From: Brevibacillus migulae
Lineage (GTDB): Bacteria > Bacillota > Bacilli > Brevibacillales > Brevibacillaceae
Direction of reading: 5' to 3'
Length of the DNA: 64,000 bases
NCBI RefSeq assembly: GCF_004521915.1
Contig: NZ_SDKD01000012.1
Location: 97,792-161,791, forward strand
Under the pieces are notes generated by a model that ran no database searches, had not been told where the DNA came from, and saw only the letters and a program-made list of their open reading frames with translations. Position 1 is the stretch's first letter. Each line of letters starts with the position of its first letter. Shown one piece after another: positions 1 to 8,121 of this stretch. The position numbers were made by a program, and so were the translations under genes.

Positions 1-117
1 TCTTAATAAAGTTTATAAATCAATAAAATTAAATTAAATATTGTTCAATTATGTTTCAAACAATTTTGAAAAGCGGTATATTGATAAACAGATTTAGAAA
101 GGGGGATTTACGGTAAC

Positions 118-1743
118 ATGAAAAAGAATATTTTTGTTGCGATGAGTTCAATCCTCGTTCTTGGCGCTGCCCTTGCTGGTTGCGGCGGCGGAAACGCTGG
201 AGATAATGCAAATAGCGGACAAACAGCACCTGCTGAAAGCACAGGACCAAAAGTACTGAAAATGAACCTGCACTCCGAGCCGCCGACTGCTGACCCGGGT
301 CTCGCAGAGGATACTACTTCCGGTGCGGTAGTACGTGCTACATTTGATGGTTTGACTCGAAATGTTGACGGTAAATCAAAAGAGTCGATGGCTGAAAAAA
401 TCGAGGTTTCTCAAGACCTCATGACTTATACGTTCAAACTGCGTGATGCAAAATGGAGCAACGGTGACCCAGTTACCGCGAAGGACTTCGAATTTGCATG
501 GAAACGCGCGCTCGATCCAAAAACCGCTTCCAACTATGCGTACCAGCTGTATTACATCAAAAATGGTGAGAAGTTCAACAAAGGCCAAGCGAAAATGGAA
601 GACGTTGGCGTAAAAGCGCTCGACGACAAAACGCTGGAAGTGAAATTGGAAGCGCCAACTCCATTCTTCCTCGAGCTGACTTCCTTCTATACGTACTATC
701 CAGTGAACCAAAAAGTAGTGGAAGCGAATCCAAAATGGGCTGCTGAAGCTGCTACCCACGTAGGTAACGGTCCGTTCAAAATCGAGACGTGGGAACACAA
801 AAACAAAATGGTTCTCGTGAAGAGCGACACTTACTGGGATAAAGATGCTGTCAAATTGGACAAAATCGATTTCTCCATGGTAGAAGACGAGAATACCGAG
901 CTGTCCATGTTTGAAAACGGTGAAATCGACTGGGCAGGACATCCGCTCTCCGCGCTGCCAACCGATGCGATCCCTGCTTTGAAGGATTCCGGCAAAATGG
1001 TGACTCAACCAATCGCGGGTACTTATTTCTACCGTTTCAATACGGAGCAAGCCCCTTTCAACAATGCGAAAATCCGTAAAGCCTTTACCTATGCAATCAA
1101 TCGTCAAGCGATCATCGACAACGTATTGCAAGCTGGACAAACACCAGCAATGGGTTATATTCCGCAATCCATGTCTGTAAACGCTGATCCATTCTTCAAA
1201 GACAACGACGTGGAAACAGCGAAAAAACTGCTGGAAGAAGGTATGAAAGAGGAAGGCATCACCAAGCTGCCACCGGTCACTCTTTCCTACAACACCTCCG
1301 AAGGTCACAAAAAGGTTGCAGAAGCGATCCAAGACCAATGGAAAAAGGCATTCAACATCGACGTGAAGCTGGAAAACAAAGAGTGGAAAGTATATCTGGA
1401 TGACGTTCACCAAGGAAAATACCAAATCGCTCGTGCGGGCTGGCTGGGTGACTTCAACGATCCGATCAACTTCCTCGAAATGTTTAAAGACAAAGACGGC
1501 GGAAACAACGATACTCGTTGGGAAAATCCGAAATACAAAGAGCTCCTGAACAAGTCTGCGCTTGAAGTGGATCCAGAGAAACGCAAACAACTTCTGGCAC
1601 AAGCAGAGGCGATCCTGATGGAAGATATGCCAATCGCGCCGATCTACTACTACACCGATTCTTGGGTAAAAGCGGATAAAGTAAAAGGCGTATCGGTTGA
1701 TGGTCTTGGACACGTAGACTTCAAATGGGCTACTGTTGAATAA
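118..1743 (+). CDS. Oligopeptide ABC transporter substrate-binding lipoprotein (OppA/SBP family 5)
   Basis: Extracytoplasmic receptor that binds oligopeptides and delivers them to an Opp/Dpp-type ABC permease. The first 22 residues are a lipoprotein signal: basic start, hydrophobic core, lipobox LAGC with the lipidated Cys at residue 22. A Gly/Ser/Ala/Thr-rich linker follows, then a family 5 solute-binding domain over the rest of the 541 residues, the usual OppA length. Typical OppA features are the early LNLHSEPPTADPG-like segment, AKWSNGDPVTAKDF, and the hinge stretch KIRKAFTYAINR. The ATG is preceded by AAAGGGGG at a suitable distance. No permease or ATPase gene is adjacent, so this is an orphan binding protein that must share a transporter encoded elsewhere, or it sits at the end of an opp operon to the left of the window. 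A terminator follows directly. The exact ligand cannot be told. Confidence 0.93.
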   Translation: MKKNIFVAMSSILVLGAALAGCGGGNAGDNANSGQTAPAESTGPKVLKMNLHSEPPTADPGLAEDTTSGAVVRATFDGLTRNVDGKSKESMAEKIEVSQDLMTYTFKLRDAKWSNGDPVTAKDFEFAWKRALDPKTASNYAYQLYYIKNGEKFNKGQAKMEDVGVKALDDKTLEVKLEAPTPFFLELTSFYTYYPVNQKVVEANPKWAAEAATHVGNGPFKIETWEHKNKMVLVKSDTYWDKDAVKLDKIDFSMVEDENTELSMFENGEIDWAGHPLSALPTDAIPALKDSGKMVTQPIAGTYFYRFNTEQAPFNNAKIRKAFTYAINRQAIIDNVLQAGQTPAMGYIPQSMSVNADPFFKDNDVETAKKLLEEGMKEEGITKLPPVTLSYNTSEGHKKVAEAIQDQWKKAFNIDVKLENKEWKVYLDDVHQGKYQIARAGWLGDFNDPINFLEMFKDKDGGNNDTRWENPKYKELLNKSALEVDPEKRKQLLAQAEAILMEDMPIAPIYYYTDSWVKADKVKGVSVDGLGHVDFKWATVE

Positions 1744-1760
1744 AAAGTAAGCGATTAAAG

Positions 1761-1790
1761 AAAAAGGCACCCGCGGGTGTCTTTTTTCTT
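1761..1790 (+). terminator. Intrinsic terminator after the peptide-binding protein
   Basis: GC-rich stem made from GGCACCC and GGGTGTC (1766-1781) followed by a run of six T, 20 bases after the stop codon. Confidence 0.85.
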
Positions 1791-1880
1791 GCGCAATCGG
1801 GACATCCGACCAAACAAGTATGCCGCCTCCATCATAGAGTAAAGAGGGAAGAAGCTTTGTGATCAGAAGGAGGAGTAGGC

Positions 1881-2141
1881 GTGGATCTTAGTAAACTGCT
1901 TGGTGTGGTTAAATCAGTCCCGAAAGATAAGCTGAAGACCGATTCCGGTTTGAAAGAAGTAATTCGAGAGTTGGCCAGAAAAAGCGGGAAAAGCTTGAGC
2001 GAATCCGAGCTCAACGGATATGTCTCCCAATTCCGTAGAATGCAGCGCACGGAATCGGTAGGCAGCTTGCTGGATAAGTTGTCGAAGAAAGGCGTAAGCC
2101 AAGGGGACCTCTCTGCCATCAAAAAGAAATTTAAAAAGTAA
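1881..2141 (+). CDS. Small basic protein of unknown function
   Basis: An 86-residue, lysine- and arginine-rich protein with no signal peptide or membrane segment. Initiation is at GTG, placed 7 bases after AAGGAGGAG. It appears wholly helical: the first part (residues 1-30) contains a repeated Lys/Asp pattern, the middle has SLSESELNGYVSQF, and the C-terminus ends in KKKFKK. It may bind nucleic acid or a partner, but no family is recognised. It is followed by another small unknown gene in the same direction, so the two probably form an operon. Codon use resembles the neighbours. Confidence 0.7.
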   Translation: MDLSKLLGVVKSVPKDKLKTDSGLKEVIRELARKSGKSLSESELNGYVSQFRRMQRTESVGSLLDKLSKKGVSQGDLSAIKKKFKK

Positions 2142-2237
2142 TGCAGCAGGGCGCAGCATGGCATAAGGAGGTGTACCCTTATCAGCAAGCGAGCGAAAAA
2201 GCGCACAAACAGGACGAACGAAAAGTTTTCCCAACTG

Positions 2238-2648
2238 ATGGACCAGATGAACCAGATGACCGAGACGCAGCGGCAGTCGAATGACAAGGTCCATGAAGAG
2301 ATCACACTGGTTCGTCAGAATATTGATGAAGTAAAAGAAATCTTGCAGCAGTTCAAGGTGGTCTCACGCTCCAAGCGCGAGTCGCGCAGGGGACTCTTTA
2401 CCCGTCGCCGCCGTCCGATCCCCGTCGAGGTGGTGCCAGAAACCAATGTAAAATCACCGCTGCGGCTCGATGAATTGCTGCCGCTCCTGCCTCAGTTAGG
2501 CGGGATGATTCCGCAGCTCAACAATCCGAAGGTCGCAGAGACGCTGAAGATCCTGTCGAATCCGGCTGTGGCTGGCATGATTCAGCAATTCATGGCCAAT
2601 ACCGGAGGAAAGGCAAAGGCGGCGATGCCGACGCGAAGAAGGGCATAG
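2238..2648 (+). CDS. Unknown basic protein; true start probably upstream at 2181 (ATC)
   Basis: The conservative ATG start gives 136 residues. However, no ribosome site precedes that ATG, whereas a perfect AAGGAGGTG lies at 2165-2173, and the frame stays open back to an ATC at 2181 with ideal 9-base spacing. Starting there would add 19 residues, rich in Lys, Arg and Asn. The protein has a helical, Gln/Glu-rich part (residues 1-45 of the short form), a strongly basic stretch around residues 50-63 (SKRESRRGLFTRRRR), and a Leu/Pro-rich C-terminal half. No signal peptide or family is recognised. It probably forms a two-gene operon with the small basic gene upstream. An inverted repeat without a T-run follows at 2656-2686. 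Confidence 0.65.
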   Translation: MDQMNQMTETQRQSNDKVHEEITLVRQNIDEVKEILQQFKVVSRSKRESRRGLFTRRRRPIPVEVVPETNVKSPLRLDELLPLLPQLGGMIPQLNNPKVAETLKILSNPAVAGMIQQFMANTGGKAKAAMPTRRRA

Positions 2649-2804
2649 TCATGGCGCCCACACGACAGAAAGTTGCCGTGTGGGCATCCCTAAAAAATAC
2701 CGTGCTGTAATTTTGGTTCCAATCACCTATAAACTTTTATAGACAATCTGCGTCTAACTTTATGTCGAAAGCTGGCGGATAATAGACGCATGAAGGAGGG
2801 CGTG

Positions 2805-4538
2805 ATGAAAAGAAGTACCTTGTTGATCTGTTTCTTATTGGTTTTGGTGATGTTTGGAGGTGGACAGGCTTTCGCCGCATCCGCAGATGAAGCGGTACAG
2901 CTGATGATGGATGGAAAGCTGATTACACCGGATGTACCGCCGCTTGTGAAGAATGGACGGACCTTGGTTCCTGTTCGCGTGATTGCGGAAGGGCTGGGTG
3001 CAGAGGTCGGCTGGGATCAAGCTACTTCGACGGCTACGATCACACGCGGGGGACAGCGAGTTGTCTTGCAGCTCAACAACAAGCAAGCGTACATAAACGG
3101 AAAAGCGGTGACAATGGAAACACCGCCGCTCACCTACCATCAGCGGATGCTGCTGCCTTTGCGCTTTGTCGGAGAGGCGTTGGGTGCGACGGTCGGTTGG
3201 GATGACGCGGCCCGCACAGTGATTGTGCATCACACGATTACACTGACGCTCAACCAGCAGGATGTCACCTCACAGTTCAGACCGCTTTTGCTGGGAGAAC
3301 AAGCCTATATTCCGGCGCAAAAACTGGCCGAATACATGGGGGCTCCCCATCTGGAAAATCTGCTGCAAGGGGTCGCCAGCAAAACGCTGGACGGACAAGC
3401 CTATGTAACCATCGATCAGGCAGAAAACATACTGGATGCCCGGATCAAATGGGAGCGAGAAGAAAATCGGATTGAAGTGAAGCGGGAAACCGAGCTGGAA
3501 AAGATTGAAGCGGAAGACACGACGATTTTTCTTGCAACGTCCAGAGCGATTACTCCGAAGCACTTTACGCTGCAGGGACCGCACCGGATCGTTTTGGATT
3601 TGCCACAGACCGTACTTTCCGATGATTTGGAAGAATCATTGAATGCCGATGGTCAAGGGACAGCGCGACTGCATGAGCCTGATGAAGATGAAGAAGACCA
3701 AGTAGAGCTGGACACAGAGCAGTCGCTGGAACAGGCAGGAGATGACGAGAATAGCGGCGAAGATCAAATGAGTACGATGGAAGATCAGCTGGCAATAGCC
3801 GAGTCTGCATCCGAATTGGCGGAATCATCGCAAGCATCTGCCGAGGAGGACAGCTTGATCAAAGCGATTCGTTACTCCCACTATACACAGTCGCCTGATT
3901 CCGTGCGAGTTGTCATTGAGCTCAATCAAAAAAGCAAGTACACGGTGGAGCAAAAAGAGGACGGCTTGCAAATCACGCTCAACCCGATCCCGCGCAAGAC
4001 CGGCTACCTGATTGTCGTGGATGCTGGCCATGGCGGCAAGGATAATGGAGCCAAAGGGGTCAGCGGGAATGTGGAGAAAGATTTCAACCTGAGCGTCAGC
4101 AAGATGCTGGTGGAAAAATTGAAGCAATACCCCGAGTTTCAGGTCGTAGCGACGCGCAGCACGGACGTTTTTTTGGAGCTTTCGGAACGGGTAGAGATCG
4201 CGAATGAGCGCGATGCGGATCTGTTTATCTCCATTCACGCCAACTCAGCTTCTCCGACATCACGGGGAACGGAAACGTTTTACTACAATCAAAACAGTCA
4301 AGTGTTCGCTCAGGTGGTTCATCGTCACCTGTTAGCGGCTACCCAATTCCCTGACCGGAAAGTCAAAAATACCGGCTTTTACGTCATCAAGCATACCAAA
4401 ATGCCAGCCGTCTTGACGGAAACCGGATTTCTCTCCAACGCCATCGAAAATCAAAAACTGAAATCGCCTGAGTTCCAGCAAAAGGTCGCGGCTGCGTTTG
4501 CGGCAGCGATCCGAGAATACTACCTTACCGTTCAGTAG
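2805..4538 (+). CDS. N-acetylmuramoyl-L-alanine amidase (Amidase_3) with copper-amine-oxidase-like and AMIN domains
   Basis: Secreted zinc amidase that cleaves the MurNAc-L-Ala bond in peptidoglycan. Start chosen at the ATG 8 bases after GAAGGAGGG rather than at the earlier in-frame ATG (2790) that lies on the ribosome site. Residues 1-25 form a signal peptide. Residues ~30-145 hold two copies of the stalk domain repeat (GRTLVPVRVIAEGLGAEVGWD and its second copy). An AMIN domain follows (from ~240), interrupted by a long acidic stretch (~275-350), and resumes at ~352. The Amidase_3 domain spans ~400-575: VVDAGHGG (first zinc His), a Glu in the VEKDFNL stretch, SIHANS (second His), and VLTETGFLSN with the catalytic Glu. 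Related to the CwlD/AmiC group. It sits directly upstream of a GerM-domain lipoprotein, which suggests wall or cortex remodelling. Confidence 0.92.
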   Translation: MKRSTLLICFLLVLVMFGGGQAFAASADEAVQLMMDGKLITPDVPPLVKNGRTLVPVRVIAEGLGAEVGWDQATSTATITRGGQRVVLQLNNKQAYINGKAVTMETPPLTYHQRMLLPLRFVGEALGATVGWDDAARTVIVHHTITLTLNQQDVTSQFRPLLLGEQAYIPAQKLAEYMGAPHLENLLQGVASKTLDGQAYVTIDQAENILDARIKWEREENRIEVKRETELEKIEAEDTTIFLATSRAITPKHFTLQGPHRIVLDLPQTVLSDDLEESLNADGQGTARLHEPDEDEEDQVELDTEQSLEQAGDDENSGEDQMSTMEDQLAIAESASELAESSQASAEEDSLIKAIRYSHYTQSPDSVRVVIELNQKSKYTVEQKEDGLQITLNPIPRKTGYLIVVDAGHGGKDNGAKGVSGNVEKDFNLSVSKMLVEKLKQYPEFQVVATRSTDVFLELSERVEIANERDADLFISIHANSASPTSRGTETFYYNQNSQVFAQVVHRHLLAATQFPDRKVKNTGFYVIKHTKMPAVLTETGFLSNAIENQKLKSPEFQQKVAAAFAAAIREYYLTVQ

Positions 4539-4563
4539 TTCATAGAAAAGGGGGGCTTGTCGT

Positions 4564-5130
4564 ATGAAACGCATGATCATCGTACTGTCACTGTTCTTGA
4601 TTGCCCTGCTTAGCGCTTGCGGTACAAAGCCCGTGGAACAGACCAAGCCGGCAGAAACACATACGTCGGCAGTGGCGCCACAGCCACAGCCCGCAGAAAA
4701 CAGTGCAAATAGTGGAGCGCAGACGGTGCCCAAGCAGAACGTAACCAAAGAAAAGATCGCGGTCTATTTTACGGATGCGGATCTGACACAGCTGATCAAA
4801 GAAGAACAAGAGATTCGCTACAGCGATCAGGTGGACAAATACAAACAAGCCATCGCATCTCTGGAAAAACCAGCGAACGCCGGGCATGTGAAGCTATGGG
4901 AGAATTTCGGGTATCATTCGGTTACCTTCAGCGAGGGAACGGTAACCATCGACACCAAAGGCAGTAACATCTATAATGTGGGTGCATCAGGAGAAGCTCT
5001 CGCGCTGGATGCCCTGAAACAGACCTTGTACCAGTTCCCCGAGGTCAAAAAAATTGTCGTGCTGCAGGATGGCCAAGCCATCGAGTCGTTGATGGGCCAT
5101 ATGAGCCTGGAAGAGGCATTGGCAAAATAA
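4564..5130 (+). CDS. GerMN-domain lipoprotein
   Basis: Lipoprotein of 188 residues. Residues 1-19 are a lipoprotein signal with LSAC as lipobox and Cys19 as the lipidated residue. A Pro/Gln/Ala-rich linker extends to about residue 60. The remainder (KIAVYFTDADLTQLIKEEQ onward) matches the GerM/sporulation GerMN fold: a short beta strand with YF-D, a conserved Leu-rich helix, GTVTIDTKG, and a C-terminal VVLQDGQ. GerM in Bacillus acts in spore cortex formation and germination; related lipoproteins occur outside spores. ATG lies after AAAGGGGGG. It is 25 bases downstream of the amidase gene and probably co-transcribed. A terminator follows at 5144. Confidence 0.85.
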   Translation: MKRMIIVLSLFLIALLSACGTKPVEQTKPAETHTSAVAPQPQPAENSANSGAQTVPKQNVTKEKIAVYFTDADLTQLIKEEQEIRYSDQVDKYKQAIASLEKPANAGHVKLWENFGYHSVTFSEGTVTIDTKGSNIYNVGASGEALALDALKQTLYQFPEVKKIVVLQDGQAIESLMGHMSLEEALAK

Positions 5131-5143
5131 CTACCGGTTGAAT

Positions 5144-5175
5144 ACGCCTTGATCCTTGTGATCGGGCGTTTTTTC
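5144..5175 (+). terminator. Intrinsic terminator after the GerMN lipoprotein gene
   Basis: ACGCCTTGATC and GATCGGGCGT pair around a short loop (with one mismatch) and are followed by a T-run. Confidence 0.8.
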
Positions 5176-5255
5176 ATCATTTCTTAACGCTGTCTCCACG
5201 CTGCCTTTGCGGCTGTCTGCTACTGTTAACAGGAGTGCAGAAAGGGGGCATATAG

Positions 5256-5762
5256 ATGGATATTCAGATTTCATTGGCAAATCGTGAAGACTTTACGGAC
5301 ATGATTTTACTGGCAGGGGCAACCTTACCGGATCGAATGAATTTGCACGAGCTGAAAAAATACTTTGAGCTATTCCCCCAGCTGCTCTACAAGGCGACGG
5401 ATCAAGGCTGCCTGATCGGCTTTGCCTGTGCGGGGGTAGATATGTTCCAAAAAACAGGCTGGCTGCTTTACAGCAATGTGGCAGAAGGCTATCAAGGGAA
5501 GGGCATCGGAAAACGCTTGATTGAAGCGCGAATCAATGCCCTCAAGCAAATACCGAGCATCGAGCGCATTCGTGTAACGGTCAGCGAGACGAACACCGCA
5601 TCGATCAAGGCACTGCAGGCCCACGGCCTTCGCTTCTCCCATCAAGAGCTGAATTACTACGGCCCCGGCAAGCATCGGGATATCATGGAGCTGTCCATCA
5701 TACCAGCAGTTGCGGATCAAGTGAATCTGGCGCTGATGCAGGAGCTGCCGGAAGCAAGATAA
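5256..5762 (+). CDS. GNAT family N-acetyltransferase
   Basis: A 168-residue acetyl-CoA-dependent N-acetyltransferase. The GNAT core is visible: GWLLYSNVAEGYQGKGIG (motif A, with the Q/R-G-x-G-K/I acetyl-CoA pyrophosphate loop at residues ~85-92), then the long helix with RLIEARINAL, and the C-terminal VSETNTASIKALQAHGL motif B. The substrate cannot be named. ATG is preceded by AAAGGGGG. It stands alone between the terminator at 5144 and the regulator promoter near 5793. Confidence 0.85.
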   Translation: MDIQISLANREDFTDMILLAGATLPDRMNLHELKKYFELFPQLLYKATDQGCLIGFACAGVDMFQKTGWLLYSNVAEGYQGKGIGKRLIEARINALKQIPSIERIRVTVSETNTASIKALQAHGLRFSHQELNYYGPGKHRDIMELSIIPAVADQVNLALMQELPEAR

Positions 5763-5792
5763 AGGTGAACCTCCTCCCTCTTTTTTCTGTGC

Positions 5793-5823
5793 TATGATAG
5801 ACTGAAATGAAATATTATTTCAG
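5793..5823 (+). promoter_or_regulatory. Promoter and operator-like palindrome of the murR-like gene
   Basis: An extended -10 (TGC TATGAT, -10 hexamer at 5793-5798) lies just before a 20-bp palindrome at 5803-5822 with half-sites TGAAAT and ATTTCA. The palindrome covers the expected transcription start, so a repressor bound there would block its own gene. A related ATTATTTCA sequence sits in the promoter of murQ. No clear -35 is seen. Confidence 0.6.
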
Positions 5824-5861
5824 AAAAATGGAGCATGTTCGTGAAAGAGCGGGAGGAAATC

Positions 5862-6716
5862 ATGAAGTCATTCGCCATACTGGAGAAAATCGAAAACCAC
5901 ATGGAGCATTTTACGCAAGCAGAGAAAAAAGTGGCGGCCTACATCATGACACATGCAGAGCTGGTCCCCAACATGACAACCAAGGATGTATCCAAGCATG
6001 CGGGTGCCAGTGAAGCGAGCGTCGTGCGGTTTTGCAAAACGATCGGGGTATCCAGCTTTAAAGCTTTCAAAATCGCCCTGGTTCGAGAGCTGACGCGCTC
6101 CGATTCCAATATCAGCGATTTTTCCGTGATCCAGACACAGGATGCGCCGTATGATCTGTTTCAAAAAGTGCTCTACCACAATAAAACGGCCATCGAGGAG
6201 CTTACCACCACGCTGGAGAAAAAAGAGCTGGAGCGGGCGATTGAGGCCATTTTAGCGACGAAAAACATCATATTCTACGGGGTCGGAGGATCCTCGTCGG
6301 TATCGCTGGATGCCAGTCACAAATTTCGCAAGATCGGCTATCATTCCGACATCACCACCGATTATCACATGATGCTGCCAATCCTCTCCAACCTGGCCAA
6401 GGGGGATGTGCTGGTCGCCATCTCGAACAGCGGCAGCACCCGTGAAGTATTGGATGTGGTACGCTTTGCCAAGAAAAAAGAGATTACGATCGTGGCCATT
6501 ACCAGCCTCATGAAATCACCGCTTTACAAGGAAGCGGATATCCGGCTGTGCACGCCGAATATCGAGCCGGACTTCCGGATAGGCAGCATTGCGTCACGGA
6601 TCATGCAGCTGACGATCATCGATACGCTCTTTGTCAGCATTTTCAACCGGATTGGCGGTTCAGTGATCGACAAATTCAATGAAGTGCGTGAGGAGATTGT
6701 ACAGTCACGGAGATGA
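5862..6716 (+). CDS. murR: MurR/RpiR family transcriptional regulator
   Basis: Sugar-phosphate-responsive transcription factor of 284 residues. The first ~75 residues are the RpiR HTH domain (TKDVSKHAGASEASVVRFCK contains the recognition helix), and residues ~105-270 form a SIS domain that binds phosphorylated sugars: IIFYGVGGSSSVSLDA and VLVAISNSGSTREVLD are the two phosphate-binding segments. Start chosen at the ATG five bases after GGGAGG; an earlier in-frame ATG at 5835 lacks a site. Placed directly upstream of the murQ operon, from which it is separated by its own terminator, so it probably regulates that operon in response to MurNAc-6-phosphate or a related ligand. The gene symbol rests on this context. 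Confidence 0.9.
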   Translation: MKSFAILEKIENHMEHFTQAEKKVAAYIMTHAELVPNMTTKDVSKHAGASEASVVRFCKTIGVSSFKAFKIALVRELTRSDSNISDFSVIQTQDAPYDLFQKVLYHNKTAIEELTTTLEKKELERAIEAILATKNIIFYGVGGSSSVSLDASHKFRKIGYHSDITTDYHMMLPILSNLAKGDVLVAISNSGSTREVLDVVRFAKKKEITIVAITSLMKSPLYKEADIRLCTPNIEPDFRIGSIASRIMQLTIIDTLFVSIFNRIGGSVIDKFNEVREEIVQSRR

Positions 6717-6717
6717 G

Positions 6718-6746
6718 GCTTGCTGTTATCGGCAAGCATTTTTTTG
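6718..6746 (+). terminator. Intrinsic terminator after murR
   Basis: GCTTGC and GCAAGC pair around an 8-base loop, followed by a run of seven T. It separates murR from the murQ operon. Confidence 0.85.
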
Positions 6747-6754
6747 GTCTAAAC

Positions 6755-6828
6755 TGAAATTTTAATTCATATATTTAGATAATTACGTTGATTTATTATT
6801 TCATGATGGTACAATGAAAGCGTAAACA
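6755..6828 (+). promoter_or_regulatory. murQ operon promoter with operator-like and cre-like sites
   Basis: A sigma-A type promoter: TTGATT (6788-6793), 16-base spacer, TACAAT (6810-6815). A palindrome TGAAATTTTAATTCA lies at 6755-6769, and the spacer contains TTATTATTTCA (6793-6803), almost the same as one arm of the murR site. Directly after the -10, TGAAAGCGTAAACA (6815-6828) matches the Bacillus catabolite-repression (cre) consensus with one mismatch. This suggests control by the RpiR regulator and by CcpA. Confidence 0.6.
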
Positions 6829-6850
6829 AAGTGAGGTAGAGGGTGAATGC

Positions 6851-7735
6851 ATGCTGGATAAACTAGTCACCGAAACCCGGAATGAACGAACCATGAACCT
6901 AGATGAGATGTCGATTATGGAAGTCCTGCAGGTGATGAATGAGGAAGACAGCAAGGTTCCGCAGGCGATCAAGAGCCAGCTTCCCAAAATCGAACAAGCC
7001 ATCCAGCTGGTCATTCAGTCATTCAGAAAAGGGGGACGGCTCATTTACGTAGGGGCTGGCACGAGCGGACGCCTGGGCATCCTCGATGCAGTGGAGTGTC
7101 AACCTACCTTTGGTACTGATTTTGATATGGTTCGCGGCTTGATCGCAGGAGGCACCGATGCCTTTACCACGGCGGTGGAAGGGGCGGAGGATGATCAGGG
7201 ACAGGGAGCGAAGGATCTGGAGGAGATCCACCTGTCTCCTCTGGATACGGTCATTGGCATCGCGGCTAGCGGACGCACGCCCTATGTCATCGGGGCGCTA
7301 CAGCACGCCAAGCGGGTCGGGGCGAGCACAGCGAGTCTGGCTTGCAATAAGGACGCTGAGATCAGCCGATACGCGGATGTGTCCATCGAGGTCGTGCCCG
7401 GACCCGAGATCTTGACGGGCTCCACACGATTGAAGGCAGGATCGGCGCAAAAGCTGGTGCTCAACATGATCTCTACCTGCTCCATGATCGGAATCGGCAA
7501 GGTGTACAAAAATTTGATGGTCGATGTGCAGCCTACCAATCAAAAGCTGGTCGAGCGTTCCAAGCTGATCATCATGCAGGCGACGGATGCCAGCTATGAA
7601 GAGGCAGCGCAGGTCTACGAGCAAGCAAACGGCAATGTGAAAGCGGCGATCGTCATGGTACTGACCCGTTGCTCGTATGCGGAAGCGGTGGAGCGTTTGG
7701 AAAAGGCAGAGGGCTTCGTCCGCAAAGCGATATAA
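6851..7735 (+). CDS. murQ: N-acetylmuramic acid 6-phosphate etherase
   Basis: Cytoplasmic lyase that removes D-lactate from MurNAc-6-phosphate to give GlcNAc-6-phosphate. The 294 residues match the family length. The SIS domain contains [19 protein letters not shown] (residues ~58-75), the family signature with the sugar-phosphate loop, then ECQPTFGT, and the segment [15 protein letters not shown] with a second phosphate-binding loop. The conserved [18 protein letters not shown] stretch lies around residue 195. A UBA-like C-terminal helix bundle ends the protein. It is the first gene of a salvage operon. ATG follows GAGGTAGAGGG. Confidence 0.96.
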   Translation: MLDKLVTETRNERTMNLDEMSIMEVLQVMNEEDSKVPQAIKSQLPKIEQAIQLVIQSFRKGGRLIYVGAGTSGRLGILDAVECQPTFGTDFDMVRGLIAGGTDAFTTAVEGAEDDQGQGAKDLEEIHLSPLDTVIGIAASGRTPYVIGALQHAKRVGASTASLACNKDAEISRYADVSIEVVPGPEILTGSTRLKAGSAQKLVLNMISTCSMIGIGKVYKNLMVDVQPTNQKLVERSKLIIMQATDASYEEAAQVYEQANGNVKAAIVMVLTRCSYAEAVERLEKAEGFVRKAI

Positions 7736-7779
7736 CGATACGGATACACACTTTTTATATAGAAAAAGGGGGATGAAGT

Positions 7780-8091
7780 ATGAAAGTTCTGTTTGTCTGC
7801 TCCGCTGGTATGTCGAGTGCCATCGTGGTGAATGCGCTGAAAAAAGAGGCGGAAAAACAAGGGCTGCAGGTGGAAGTGAAAGCGGTCAGCACACAGGAAT
7901 TTGGAGAGGAGGTGAAGCAGGGCTGGGATGTCGCCATGGTCGCTCCGCAAGTCAGACACCGTTTTGATCAGTTAAAGCAGGAAGCGGATGCCGCGCAGGT
8001 GCCATGCGAGCTGATTCCGCCGCAAGCCTATACACCATTAGGCGGTCCGCTGCTCTATAAAAAAGTGATCGAATTGGCAAAGAAATCGTAA
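7780..8091 (+). CDS. PTS IIB component, lactose/cellobiose family
   Basis: Soluble phosphotransferase subunit of 103 residues. VLFVCSAGMSSAI at the N-terminus carries the phosphorylated Cys7 and its phosphate-binding loop, the hallmark of the Lac-family IIB fold. It takes a phosphoryl group from the IIA encoded at 12272 and gives it to the sugar in the IIC channel. ATG follows AAAGGGGG. It lies 44 bases after murQ and 30 bases before IIC. The context suggests the sugar is a peptidoglycan disaccharide or MurNAc rather than cellobiose, but the sequence alone does not prove that. Confidence 0.92.
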   Translation: MKVLFVCSAGMSSAIVVNALKKEAEKQGLQVEVKAVSTQEFGEEVKQGWDVAMVAPQVRHRFDQLKQEADAAQVPCELIPPQAYTPLGGPLLYKKVIELAKKS

Positions 8092-8121
8092 ATCTTTTGA
8101 GGGGAATCAGGGGGGATTTGC

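Noticed and set aside
376..1770. A 464-codon open frame on the minus strand opposite the peptide-binding protein gene.
   Set aside because: It is antisense to a gene with clear signal peptide and family match, has no ribosome site, and its residue composition (rich in Phe, Arg, Val) is typical of an antisense shadow.
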